From the NCBI GenBank assembly GCA_963742035.1, contig CAVUKH010000006.1:1-64000 (forward strand): a DNA stretch of 64,000 nucleotides, written 5' to 3'. Below the pieces are notes generated by a model. That model did not search any database. It worked only from the letters and a program-made list of their open reading frames with translations, and had not been told where the DNA came from. This stretch comes from Bog-473 sp963742035. GTDB taxonomy: Bacteria; Actinomycetota; Acidimicrobiia; Acidimicrobiales; RAAP-2. Position numbers and translations under genes: made by a program. Of this stretch, positions 1 through 8,705 are shown one piece after another; the first letter of the stretch is position 1, and each line of letters opens with the position of its first letter.

Positions 1-2692
1 CGTCGCTCAAGCCGTCCTCGACCAGGCCGACCGTCGGGGTCGCCATCTCCTCCACGCCCGGCAGCGTCGGCTGGGTCCGCTCCTGGGTGGAGAGGATGCC
101 GAGGTCGGCGCGCTCCTCGATCGACAGGAAGTCGAGGGCCATCCGGCGGAAGATGTAGTCGATGAGGCTGGTGGCGATGCGCAGCTCCGGGTCGTCGGTG
201 ATGCCCGCTGGCTCGAACTTCATGTTGGCGAACTTGCGCACGAAGGTGGCCAGCGGCACGCCATGCTGCAACCCGAGGCTGATGGAGATGGAGAAGGCGT
301 CCATGATCCCGGCCAGGGTCGACCCCTGCTTGGAGACCTTGACGAACACCTCGCCCGGACGGCCGTCCTCGTACTGGCCGACCGTCACGTAGCCCTCGCA
401 GTCGGCCACCCGGAACGAGAACGTCTCCGAGTTGCGCTTGCGGGGCAGGCGCTCGCGCACAGCGCCGACCACCACCGATGAGGTGGTCCGCTGTTGCTCG
501 TGCAGCAGAGCCGCCTCGAGCTCGGCGATGCGGGCCGTGACCTCGCGGTCCCGGGCCTCGGCGTCCGAGCCGGCCGGCGCCGAGTCGCCGCCCACGGCGG
601 CGGCCTCCTTCTTGGTCGTCGACAGCGGCTGGGCCACCTTGCAGTTGTCCCGGTAGATGGCCACGGCCTTAATGCCGAGACGCCAGGCGTCGATGTGCAG
701 CTGCTCCACGTCCTCGACGCTCACGTCCTCGGGCATGTTGACCGTCTTGGAGATGGCGCCGCTGATGAAGGGCTGCACCGCCCCCATCATGCGGATGTGG
801 CCCGAGTAATGGATGGTGTTGTCACCCATGGAGCAGGCGAAGACGGGCAGGTGCTCGGGCGCCACGTGGGGCGCGCCGAGGATCGACATGTTCTCGTTGA
901 TGTAGGTCACAATGTCCTCGGATTGCTCCACCCCGTAGCCGAGCTTGGCCAGCGCCCGCGGCACGGTCTGGTTGACGATCGACATCGTGCCGCCACCGAC
1001 CAGCTTCTTGGTCTTGACCAGTCCCAGGTCGGGCTCGACGCCGGTCGTGTCGCAGTCCATCAGCAGGCCGATGGTCCCCGTCGGGGCGAGCACCGAGGCC
1101 TGCGAGTTGCGCACGCCGTAGGCCTCGGCCAGGTCGACGGCCCGGTCCCAGGACTCCTGGGCGGCGGAGAGCAGCTCGGGCGGCACGACGTCCTCGTCAA
1201 TCCGGGCGGCCTCGGCCTGGTGCATGCGCAGGACGTGCAGCATCGGCTCGGCGTTCTCGTGGTAGCCGGCGAAGGGTCCCATGCGGGCCGCCGTCTTGGC
1301 CGACGTGGCATAGGCGTGCCCGGTCAGCAGCGCGGTGATGGCGGCCGCCCAGGCCCGTCCGGCATCGGAGTCGTAGGGCAGGCCCTGGGCCATCAGGAGG
1401 GCGCCCAGGTTGGCATAGCCGATGCCGAGCTGGCGGAAGGCCCGTGTCGTCTCGCCGATCCGGTCCGTCGGGTAGTCGGCGTTGCCGACAATGATCTCCT
1501 GTCCGGTGAACACCACCGCCACCCCGGCCTTGAAGCCCTCCACGTCGAACTCGTCGTTCTCGTCGAGGAAGGTGAGCAGGTTCATGGAGGCCAGGTTGCA
1601 GGCCGAGTCGTCGAGGTGGACGTACTCGCTGCAGGGGTTGGAGCCGTTGATGCGGCCCGTCACCGGCGCGGTGTGCCAACGGTTGATGGTGGTGTCGTAC
1701 TGCAGGCCGGGGTCGGCGCACTCCCAGGCCGAGTGGGCGATCTGACGGAAGAGGTCGCGGGCGGGCACCGTGCGCACCACGGAGCCGTCGGTGCGCGCCG
1801 TCAGGTTCCAGTCGCGCCCGTCGACTACGGCCTCCATGAACTCGTCGGTCACCCGCACCGAGTTGTTGGCGTTCTGGTACTGGGTCGAGTGGCTGTCCGC
1901 CCCGTCGAGGTCCATGTCGAAGCCGGCGTCGCGCAGCACGCGGGCCTTGCGCTCCTCTATCGCCTTGCACCAGATGAAGTCCTCCACGTCGGGGTGGTCG
2001 ACGTCGAGGATGACCATCTTGGCGGCCCGGCGCGTCTTGCCACCGGACTTGATGGTGCCGGCGGAGGCGTCGGCGCCGCGCATGAAGCTCACCGGGCCCG
2101 ATGCCGTGCCACCGCCCTTCAGGAGCTCCTTCGAGGAGCGGATGCGGGACAGGTTGACGCCCGCGCCGGAGCCGCCCTTGAAGATGATGCCCTCCTCCGT
2201 GTACCAGTTGAGGATCGAGTCCATCCGGTCCTCGACCGACAGAATGAAGCAGGCGCTCCCCTGCTGCGGCACGCCCTGCACGCCGATGTTGAACCAGACC
2301 GGCGAGTTGAACGCAGCCTTCTGGTGGATGATGAGGTACTTCAGCTCGTGGTTGAAGACCAGGGCCTCCTCGTCGTCGACGAAGTAGCCGTCCTTGATCC
2401 CCCACGCCGTCAGCGTGTCGGCCACGCGGTCGGCCACCTGCCGAAGCGACCACTCGCGCTCGTCGGTGCCGAGGGTCCCGCGGAAGTACTTCTGCGCCAG
2501 AATGTTGGTGGCGTTCACGCTCCAGGACGAAGGTACCTCCACGCCCAGCTGTTCGAAGGCCACGGTGCCGTCCCGGTAGTTCGTGATCCGGGCGTCGCGC
2601 CGCTCCCAGGTGACCTCGTCGTAGGGGTGCACTCCTTCGGTGGTGAAGTGCCGGCGGATGCCGATCTCGGATCGCTGGGGGGCGATGGCCAT
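1..2692 (-). CDS. nrdJ: Adenosylcobalamin-dependent (class II) ribonucleotide reductase, 3' end outside window
   Basis: Reduces ribonucleotides to deoxyribonucleotides for DNA synthesis using coenzyme B12, so it works with or without oxygen. The visible ~897 residues start MAIAPQRSEIGIRRHF and include NSPVWFN, the substrate-binding loop GGTASGPVSFMRGAD, NPCSEYVHLDDSACNLASMN around an active-site Cys, and LAPTGTIGLLMDCDTTG. A vitamin B12-dependent RNR C-terminal domain follows (DCEGYVTVGQYEDGRPGEVFVK). The ATG is set by AGGAGG 11 bases upstream. The reading frame stays open to the window edge, so the C-terminal zinc-finger/redox Cys tail is not visible. The gene is divergent from glpK, and the shared region carries two NrdR-like boxes. 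The class II assignment is firm. Confidence 0.96.
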   Translation of the reverse strand, partial: MAIAPQRSEIGIRRHFTTEGVHPYDEVTWERRDARITNYRDGTVAFEQLGVEVPSSWSVNATNILAQKYFRGTLGTDEREWSLRQVADRVADTLTAWGIKDGYFVDDEEALVFNHELKYLIIHQKAAFNSPVWFNIGVQGVPQQGSACFILSVEDRMDSILNWYTEEGIIFKGGSGAGVNLSRIRSSKELLKGGGTASGPVSFMRGADASAGTIKSGGKTRRAAKMVILDVDHPDVEDFIWCKAIEERKARVLRDAGFDMDLDGADSHSTQYQNANNSVRVTDEFMEAVVDGRDWNLTARTDGSVVRTVPARDLFRQIAHSAWECADPGLQYDTTINRWHTAPVTGRINGSNPCSEYVHLDDSACNLASMNLLTFLDENDEFDVEGFKAGVAVVFTGQEIIVGNADYPTDRIGETTRAFRQLGIGYANLGALLMAQGLPYDSDAGRAWAAAITALLTGHAYATSAKTAARMGPFAGYHENAEPMLHVLRMHQAEAARIDEDVVPPELLSAAQESWDRAVDLAEAYGVRNSQASVLAPTGTIGLLMDCDTTGVEPDLGLVKTKKLVGGGTMSIVNQTVPRALAKLGYGVEQSEDIVTYINENMSILGAPHVAPEHLPVFACSMGDNTIHYSGHIRMMGAVQPFISGAISKTVNMPEDVSVEDVEQLHIDAWRLGIKAVAIYRDNCKVAQPLSTTKKEAAAVGGDSAPAGSDAEARDREVTARIAELEAALLHEQQRTTSSVVVGAVRERLPRKRNSETFSFRVADCEGYVTVGQYEDGRPGEVFVKVSKQGSTLAGIMDAFSISISLGLQHGVPLATFVRKFANMKFEPAGITDDPELRIATSLIDYIFRRMALDFLSIEERADLGILSTQERTQPTLPGVEEMATPTVGLVEDGLSD

Positions 2693-2880
2693 GGCGCTGG
2701 GGTCCTCCTGAGTGGGTTGTTCTGGTTCGGTCGTTCTGGGGGTGTCGCTGCGTATCCTGCGGTTGCTACGGGTTGTCTCCTGCCTGCCGGTCGCCGCCGT
2801 CAGCCCGCTCCAGTCCAGCGGAACGGTGTCTCATGGCGTGTCTCCCGATCCAGCGCCCGGATGGGGGTTGCGTCGCCAGA

Positions 2881-2928
2881 CCACAAGATGTTGTGGTTGG
2901 CCCCTCCCCGAGACACGAGATGCTGTGT
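2881..2928 (-). promoter_or_regulatory. Tandem NrdR-box-like operators
   Basis: Two 16-bp inverted repeats lie just downstream of the nrdJ -10: CCACAAGATGTTGTGG (2881-2896) and ACACGAGATGCTGTGT (2913-2928). Their centres are 32 bp apart, close to three helical turns, which is the known arrangement of paired NrdR boxes. The second box covers the predicted transcription start. NrdR is the ATP-cone repressor of RNR genes; its own gene is not in this window. The site assignment is inferred from motif shape, spacing and position. Confidence 0.7.
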
Positions 2929-2929
2929 C

Positions 2930-2959
2930 ATTACAGCACTGTAGTTACGCCCTTGTCAA
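2930..2959 (-). promoter_or_regulatory. nrdJ promoter, sigma70-type
   Basis: On the minus strand TTGACA (2959-2954) is separated by 18 bases from TGTAAT (2935-2930). This predicts a transcript start near 2923 and a leader of about 230 nt before the nrdJ ATG. The spacer contains the palindrome TACAGCACTGTA (2932-2943), which could be an extra operator. I saw no convincing cobalamin riboswitch in the leader. Confidence 0.7.
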
Positions 2960-3078
2960 CCACATGCGTGCATCATTCGTGCAGGTCACGGGGCGTTCGC
3001 GATTGTTTGCGCGCGAAGTCCTCCGAAACCGCCCGTCAGGGCGCCGGATAGCCGCGAAAGAGTTAGCGTCGGCTCGTC

Positions 3079-4626
3079 ATGGCCAGGGTCGTCGTCGCCA
3101 TCGATGCCGGCACGACCGGGGTCCGCGCCCTCGCCGTCGACGAGCAGAAGCGGGTGCACGACCTCGCCTACCGGGAGCTGACCCAGCACTTCCCCCGCCC
3201 CGGCTGGGTGGAGCACGACCCCACCGAGATCTGGGGCACCGTCCGCGCCACCCTGGCCGAGCTCGGCGGCCGCCTGGCCCAGCGGGGGGACACGGTCGCC
3301 GCCCTCGGCATCACCAACCAGCGCGAGACGCTCGTCGCCTTCGACCGCTCGACGGGACGGCCGCTGCACCGGGCCATCGTCTGGCAGGACCGCCGCACGG
3401 CGGGGCTGTGCGCCGAGCTCACCCGAGCCGGCCACCTTCCACTGGTGCGCGCCACGACAGGGCTCGTCCTCGATCCCTACTTCAGCGCCACCAAGGTGGC
3501 GTGGCTGCTGCGCCAGGGCGACCTCGCCCTCGCGCCCGACGACCCGAATCTCTCCTTCTGCACGGTGGACAGCTGGGTGCTGTGGAACCTCACCGGCGGG
3601 GCGCACGGCGGCACCTACGCCACCGACCCTTCCAATGCCAGCCGCACCCTGCTGCTCGATACGGCGACCCTGTCCTGGTCCCCCCGGCTCTGCGACCTCT
3701 TCGGCGTGCCCCCTCACACCCTCGCCGAGGTACGCCCGTCGGCGGGCCGCTTCGGCACGGCCGTGCTGCGTGACCTCGGTCCCGCGTCGGCCGTCTTCGA
3801 AGACGTCCCGGTCTCGGGCGTGCTCGGGGACCAGCAGGCCGCGCTCTTCGGGCAGGCCTGCTTCGAGCCCGGCATGGTGAAGGTCACCTACGGCACCGGC
3901 AGCTTCGCTCTGGCTCATGCCGGCCCCGAACGTCCGCCGGCACCTGACGGCCTCACCGTCAGCTGTGCCTGGGACCTGGGCGATCATGGCGACGATGCCC
4001 ACGGCCGCGTCGCCTACGCGCTCGAGGGATCTGCCTTCGTCTCGGGTGCCGCCATCCAGTGGCTGCGCGACGGTCTGGGCATCATCGCCTCGGCCGCCGA
4101 CCTCGAGCCGCTGGCCGAGACGGTGCCCGACAGCGGTGGCCTCACCTTCGTCCCCGCGCTCACCGGCCTGGGCAGCCCATGGTGGGATCCCCGGGCGCGC
4201 GGCATCGTCACCGGCCTCACGCGCGGCGTCGGCCGCGCCCATCTGGCCCGGGCCTGCATCGAAGCCATGGCGTTCCAGGTGCGCGACATGACCGATGCCA
4301 TGGCTGCCGCGTCGGCCCACCCACTCTCCGCGCTGCGGACGGACGGGGGCGCCGCCGTGATGGACCTCCTTCTCGCGCTCCAGGCCGAACAGAGCCGCAT
4401 GCCGGTGGCGCGACCCGCCTCGCTCGAGTCGACCGCGCTCGGCGCCGCCACTGTCGCCGGCCTGGCCGAGGGGGTGTGGACATCGCTCGACGAGCTGGCC
4501 GATCTCTGGCGGCCCGAGACGGTCTTCGAACCCGAGCTGCCCGTCGAGCTGACGGACGCCCTGCACGCCGGCTGGCGCCGGGCGGTGGACAAGGCCATGG
4601 GTTGGGCCGACCTCGACCCTGAGTGA
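3079..4626 (+). CDS. glpK: Glycerol kinase
   Basis: ATP-dependent phosphorylation of glycerol to sn-glycerol-3-phosphate in the cytosol. The 515-residue length is normal for the FGGY carbohydrate kinase family. It has the N-terminal phosphate-binding loop DAGTTGVRAL, ITNQRET, WQDRRTA and TYGTGSF, and the C-terminal FGGY half with ALTGLGSPWWDPRARG and DGGAAVMDLLLALQA. It stands alone, divergent from nrdJ, with a hairpin right behind it. A Ugp-type importer for glycerol-3-phosphate-like substrates lies 34 kb away in the same window, but linkage in function is only inferred. Specificity for glycerol rests on family resemblance of the ITNQRET and WQDRRTA regions. Confidence 0.93.
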   Translation: MARVVVAIDAGTTGVRALAVDEQKRVHDLAYRELTQHFPRPGWVEHDPTEIWGTVRATLAELGGRLAQRGDTVAALGITNQRETLVAFDRSTGRPLHRAIVWQDRRTAGLCAELTRAGHLPLVRATTGLVLDPYFSATKVAWLLRQGDLALAPDDPNLSFCTVDSWVLWNLTGGAHGGTYATDPSNASRTLLLDTATLSWSPRLCDLFGVPPHTLAEVRPSAGRFGTAVLRDLGPASAVFEDVPVSGVLGDQQAALFGQACFEPGMVKVTYGTGSFALAHAGPERPPAPDGLTVSCAWDLGDHGDDAHGRVAYALEGSAFVSGAAIQWLRDGLGIIASAADLEPLAETVPDSGGLTFVPALTGLGSPWWDPRARGIVTGLTRGVGRAHLARACIEAMAFQVRDMTDAMAAASAHPLSALRTDGGAAVMDLLLALQAEQSRMPVARPASLESTALGAATVAGLAEGVWTSLDELADLWRPETVFEPELPVELTDALHAGWRRAVDKAMGWADLDPE

Positions 4627-4640
4627 CGACCAGATGCCGC

Positions 4641-4663
4641 CGGCGCAGAATTTCCCTGCGCCG
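4641..4663 (+). terminator. Hairpin after glpK
   Basis: Perfect 8-bp stem CGGCGCAG/CTGCGCCG with a 7-nt loop, 15 bases after the glpK stop. There is no U-tract, so it may act as an actinobacterial I-shaped terminator or only stabilise the 3' end. Confidence 0.5.
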
Positions 4664-4794
4664 CGCAGGAAATCCGCGGGTTGACGCTGCTTTGGGCCTA
4701 CCACCGGCGGGTCACAACGGCAACAATGAGATGAGAAAGCCGTGCTGACGGTGGGCGAACGGCCTGGCCGGAGCAAGGTCCCAGGGAGGGCAGC

Positions 4795-7700
4795 GTGGGT
4801 CGTCGCGATGCCAGAGGGCTGTGCACGGGATGCCGCTCCCACCGGCACGTGGCGCGGCGCCTCGGTGCCGTCGTCGCCGGGATCGTCGTCGTGGCCGGAA
4901 CGACGACCGCATTCGATGCGTCCTCGTTCGTGCTCGGGAATACCCCACCCGCGGCGGCGTTGAGCTGCAACGACAACTGGACCGGTGGCGGCCCGTCGGG
5001 CGACTGGGACTCGCCGGCCGACTGGACCACGGGGGTGCCGAACGGCACCGGCGTCGACGCGTGCATCACTGGGAACGCCAACGTGACGCTCTCCGATGCC
5101 TCGTACTCGGTCGGTGAGCTCACCGTGTCTGCCGGCAGCAGCCTCACGATCGGCCCCACCGCGACGATCGCTGGCCCCACCCCGCCCGGTGGCGCGGCCC
5201 TCACCACAGACCCGATCGACGAGGGATCGACGTTGCCCAGCCTGACCGTCTCGTCCGGGATGCAGAACGACGGTGCAGTGACCGTCGCGGCCACCGGTAC
5301 GTCGGGTCACCCGGGCCTGGCGCTCGACGGTCCGATCACCAACACGGGCACCCTCACGGTCGACGGCTCCGTGGGCATCGGCGGCAGCTCCACCGCCGTG
5401 CGCAACGACGGGACCATCGGCGTCGCACCCGGCGGCCTCATCGACATGGACGGGACCTCCACGGTCACCAACGAGCCCGACGGGCTCCTGGCCTTCGGCA
5501 TCAATGGGCCACCGAGCGTCACCACCGCCTACGGAAGGATCACCAACGGCACGCTCGTGCTCGGCGGGACAGTGGACCCGGTGCTCGAGAGCGGCAGCAC
5601 AGCGCCGACCGGTGCCGAGTACTTCGTCCGCACGGGACCATCGTCCGGCACGTTCGCAACGGTGTTGCAGGGTGCCACGGCGGACTACTCCCACGCCGAC
5701 GAGGTCGGGCTGATCGGCGGGGTCCCCGCGACCGCCACGGTGACCGGCGTGACGAGTTCGATCCCTACCGGCCTCCTTTTGGGAGAGCGGGTGCAGCTCA
5801 CGGCGGTCGTGACCCCGGCGTCCGGCACGGGGGCGACGGGGTCGGTCTCCTTCTCCGCCGGTGACGTCCTCCTCGGCTCCGCCGCCCTGACGACCGGCGC
5901 AACCGGCTCGACCACTGCCACGCTCGGCGTGTCGAGCCTGCCTGTCGGAGCCGACTCCATCACGGCGACCTACCGCGGTGACGTCCTGTTCGGCGCCAGC
6001 ACCTCACCCGTCTTGACCCAGGTCGTCGACCCGGATCCGACCACGCTCACGATCACGCCGTCCGTGGCCAGCCCCGAGGCGGGCCAGCCCGTCACGGACA
6101 CGGCCACTGTGACGCCCGCGTCGACGAGCTCCGGGACACCGACGGGCACCGTCTCGTTCACCGACGACGGCAACCCGATCGCGGGGTGCCAGTCGCTGCC
6201 CCTGCCGGACGCCGGCGTGCTCGACGTCCAGTGCTCTGAAACCTTCGGATCCGGCGCGACGCACGCCATTGTCGCCACCTACAGCGGTGACCCCGACGAT
6301 GCCGGAAGCACCGCCTCGTTGCAGCAGACGGTGGGACAGACCCCGACCCAGACGACCGTCACGACATCGACGCCGAGCACCGTGTACGGACAGGACGCCG
6401 TCGTTGTCGCCACCGTCACGCCGGCAGGAGGTGCCGCGGTGAGCCCCGGTGGCGCGGTCACGTTCTCCGACGGGTCCGCTCCGCTCGCCACGGTGAACGT
6501 CGAGAGCGCGGGTGGCGTGGCCACCGCCAGCCTCGACACCTCCAGCCTGGTCGAGGGTGCCCACTTCCTCACTGCCACGTACAGCGGCGACCCGACATAC
6601 GCCACCAGCACCACAACGGCGCCCGTCACCGTCGACGTGGCCGAGGCGGAGACGACGGTCACCGTGGCCAGCGCGTCGGTGCAGTCCGTGGTCGGCCAGA
6701 CAGTCGTGTTCACTGCTTCCATCACCTCGTCGGCCCCCGGTGCTACCGGTACGGTCCAGTTCGACGACAATGGCAACCTGATCGGCAGCGGACCCGTCTC
6801 GGGCGGTCAGGCAACCGTCCAGAGCGCCGCGCTCGCGCTCGGTACGCACCCGATCACCGCGATCTACGAGGGGGACGACAATTTCGTCGGCGGTTCCTCG
6901 ACGAACACGGTCATGCAGAACGTGGTCCCGGCGGCAACGTCGACCGAGCTGGCCAGTAGCGCCGACCCCGGCCTGGTCGGCGAGACCGTCGTCTACACCG
7001 CGACGGTCGCGGTCAGTACACCCGGTTCCGGCGCGCCGACGGGCACCGTGTCCTTCGGCAATGCCGGGAGTCCCATACCGACCTGCCAGGGAATTGTGCT
7101 TCCCTCCGACCTGCCCTCGGTGGTCACGTGCGCACAGGTGTACGACTCGACGGCCCCCGAGAACATCACGGCGAGCTATAGCGGCGATGCGAACTTCACT
7201 GCCTCGGCGGGCGCAGTGGCACAGCGCGTGTCCCCGGTGTCCACCACCACTGCCCTCGTCTCCTCCCCGTCGGCGTCGACCTCCGGTCAGAGCGTGACGC
7301 TCACGGCAACCGTGACTCCGACATCGGGGGCGGCGAACCCCGACGGAACCGTCTCGTTCACCCTCGACGGTGTGCCGCTCGGAGACTCCGTGCTGTCGAC
7401 CACCGACGGTGTCAGCTCCGCCAGCATGCTCCTCACCACCTTGCCCATCGGTTCTGACGCGGTGTCGGCGTCGTACGACGGCGACACCGCATTCCTGGCC
7501 AGTGCCGCCACGGCTGCCGCACTCGTCACCGTCACCAGAGCGCCGACCACGCTCGGGCTCCTGGGCTCGGCCGATCCCTCGACCGGCGGGCAAGCGATGA
7601 CCCTCACCGCGACGGTCTTCCCGGCGACGGGGTCGGGCGAGTCCGGCACGGTCACGTTCTTCGACGACGCCACACGGGTCGGTACCGCCACCGTCTCGAA

Positions 7701-7824
7701 CGGGCAAGCCACGCTCACCGTGGTCACCCGGCCGGCGGGCGACGATGCATTCACGGCCGACTACTCCGGGGACGCCGACTTCATCGCCAGCTCCACGTCG
7801 GTGCCCCTCCTGCCGGCGCAGTGA
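4795..7824 (+). CDS. Large secreted protein with seven bacterial Ig-like repeats
   Basis: Exported structural or adhesion-type protein of unknown ligand, 1009 residues. After a basic N-terminus comes a hydrophobic export segment (about residues 20-45), then a beta-rich region of about 270 residues opening with CNDNWTGGGPSGDWDSPADW, a motif common in actinobacterial cell-surface proteins. From about residue 315 to the end there are seven tandem Ig-like domains (Big_3/Ig-like repeat type) of roughly 100 residues. Most show the pattern TxT..P.SG..TGTVSF, and a final strand Y.GD..F..S. No LPXTG sorting signal or C-terminal anchor is seen, so it is probably released or loosely bound. Start: GTG with GGGAGGG upstream. 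It stands as a single gene. Confidence 0.85.
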   Translation: MGRRDARGLCTGCRSHRHVARRLGAVVAGIVVVAGTTTAFDASSFVLGNTPPAAALSCNDNWTGGGPSGDWDSPADWTTGVPNGTGVDACITGNANVTLSDASYSVGELTVSAGSSLTIGPTATIAGPTPPGGAALTTDPIDEGSTLPSLTVSSGMQNDGAVTVAATGTSGHPGLALDGPITNTGTLTVDGSVGIGGSSTAVRNDGTIGVAPGGLIDMDGTSTVTNEPDGLLAFGINGPPSVTTAYGRITNGTLVLGGTVDPVLESGSTAPTGAEYFVRTGPSSGTFATVLQGATADYSHADEVGLIGGVPATATVTGVTSSIPTGLLLGERVQLTAVVTPASGTGATGSVSFSAGDVLLGSAALTTGATGSTTATLGVSSLPVGADSITATYRGDVLFGASTSPVLTQVVDPDPTTLTITPSVASPEAGQPVTDTATVTPASTSSGTPTGTVSFTDDGNPIAGCQSLPLPDAGVLDVQCSETFGSGATHAIVATYSGDPDDAGSTASLQQTVGQTPTQTTVTTSTPSTVYGQDAVVVATVTPAGGAAVSPGGAVTFSDGSAPLATVNVESAGGVATASLDTSSLVEGAHFLTATYSGDPTYATSTTTAPVTVDVAEAETTVTVASASVQSVVGQTVVFTASITSSAPGATGTVQFDDNGNLIGSGPVSGGQATVQSAALALGTHPITAIYEGDDNFVGGSSTNTVMQNVVPAATSTELASSADPGLVGETVVYTATVAVSTPGSGAPTGTVSFGNAGSPIPTCQGIVLPSDLPSVVTCAQVYDSTAPENITASYSGDANFTASAGAVAQRVSPVSTTTALVSSPSASTSGQSVTLTATVTPTSGAANPDGTVSFTLDGVPLGDSVLSTTDGVSSASMLLTTLPIGSDAVSASYDGDTAFLASAATAAALVTVTRAPTTLGLLGSADPSTGGQAMTLTATVFPATGSGESGTVTFFDDATRVGTATVSNGQATLTVVTRPAGDDAFTADYSGDADFIASSTSVPLLPAQ

Positions 7825-7925
7825 GCCAAAGGAGGTCGGGTGGGCCGTGATCCACCCCGTGAGCAGGTCTCTTGCGGACTCCCTCGACGATCAGGTCCAA
7901 GAGACTCGTCCTGGCAGAAATAAAG

Positions 7926-7946
7926 CAAGGAAATCCTTGTTATATT
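7926..7946 (+). promoter_or_regulatory. Candidate operator and -10 of the SDR/QueA-like/SufR-like operon
   Basis: The 14-bp palindrome CAAGGAAATCCTTG (7926-7939) sits directly against a TATATT -10-like hexamer (7941-7946), 43 bases before the first start codon, in a short AT-rich patch. A repressor or activator bound here would cover the -35/-10 spacer. The SufR-like regulator made by the third gene of the operon is the obvious candidate, by inference. Confidence 0.55.
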
Positions 7947-7988
7947 CACCCGGTAGAGCGGACCAGCCGCTCGGAAGGGTGGGCAGCC

Positions 7989-8705
7989 ATGAGCGTGGCA
8001 ATCGTGACAGGAGCATCCCGGGGACTCGGCGAGGCGTTGGCGACGGGGCTGGCCCGGGCCGGATGGTCGCTGGTGGTGGACGGGCGTGACGCGGCCACGT
8101 TGGACGCCGCGGTCGAGCGCATCCGTGCCGCGGCGACAGGGGGCGTTCGGGTCGTCGCCGTCGTCGGCGACATCACCGACGACGAGCACCGCCACGACCT
8201 GACCGCCGCTGCGTTCGAGTTGGGCGGTCTCGACCTGGTGGTGAACAACGCCGGCACGCTCGGAACCTCGCCGCTCCCCTCGTTGGCCGACTATCCCCTC
8301 GGTGATCTACGTGTCGCCTTCGAGGTCAACGTGGTCGCGCCGTTGGGTCTGCTGCAGGACACACTGCCGCTGCTCCTCGATTCGCCCCACCCACGCGTGA
8401 TCAACGTGACATCGGATGCGGCGGTGGAGGCCTACGAGGGCTGGGGTGGGTACGGCGCGGGGAAGGCGGCGCTCGAGCATCTCGGCGCCGTGCTCGCGGC
8501 GGAGTTCCCCGGCCTGACGGTGTGGTCCATCGATCCCGGTGATCTGCGGACGGCCATGCACCAGGCCGCGTTCCCCGGTGAGGACATCTCCGATCGTCCC
8601 GAGCCGAGCACGGTCGTGCCGGGATTCCTGGAGCTCATCGACGGTGACCGACCGAGCGGGCGCTTCCGTGCCGCCGAGCTCCTCTCCACGGGAGCGCTGA
8701 CATGA
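7989..8705 (+). CDS. SDR family NAD(P)-dependent oxidoreductase
   Basis: Short-chain dehydrogenase/reductase of 238 residues, cytosolic, substrate unknown. The Rossmann cofactor loop is TGASRGLG near the N-terminus, followed by the NNAG motif (VVNNAGTLG) and the catalytic YxxxK as YGAGKAALEHL. The usual catalytic Ser position reads NVTSDAAVEAY. I chose ATG at 7989 because the SDR fold begins there and GGAAGGGTGGG precedes it; an in-frame extension upstream runs through the promoter. It overlaps the QueA-like gene by 4 bp (ATGA), so the two are translationally coupled. Confidence 0.9.
   Translation: MSVAIVTGASRGLGEALATGLARAGWSLVVDGRDAATLDAAVERIRAAATGGVRVVAVVGDITDDEHRHDLTAAAFELGGLDLVVNNAGTLGTSPLPSLADYPLGDLRVAFEVNVVAPLGLLQDTLPLLLDSPHPRVINVTSDAAVEAYEGWGGYGAGKAALEHLGAVLAAEFPGLTVWSIDPGDLRTAMHQAAFPGEDISDRPEPSTVVPGFLELIDGDRPSGRFRAAELLSTGALT

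Noticed and set aside
2693..2900. Cobalamin riboswitch before nrdJ
   Set aside because: A GGCAGGCAGGAGACAACC segment looked B12-box-like, but the conserved B12-box core and following elements are absent.
494..2944. 816-codon plus-strand open frame
   Set aside because: It is antisense to nrdJ, has no recognisable domain and a Val/Gly/His/Arg-rich composition typical of GC-rich shadow frames.
2986..5694. 902-codon minus-strand open frame
   Set aside because: It runs antisense across glpK, a terminator and the Ig-repeat gene; composition is that of a shadow frame.
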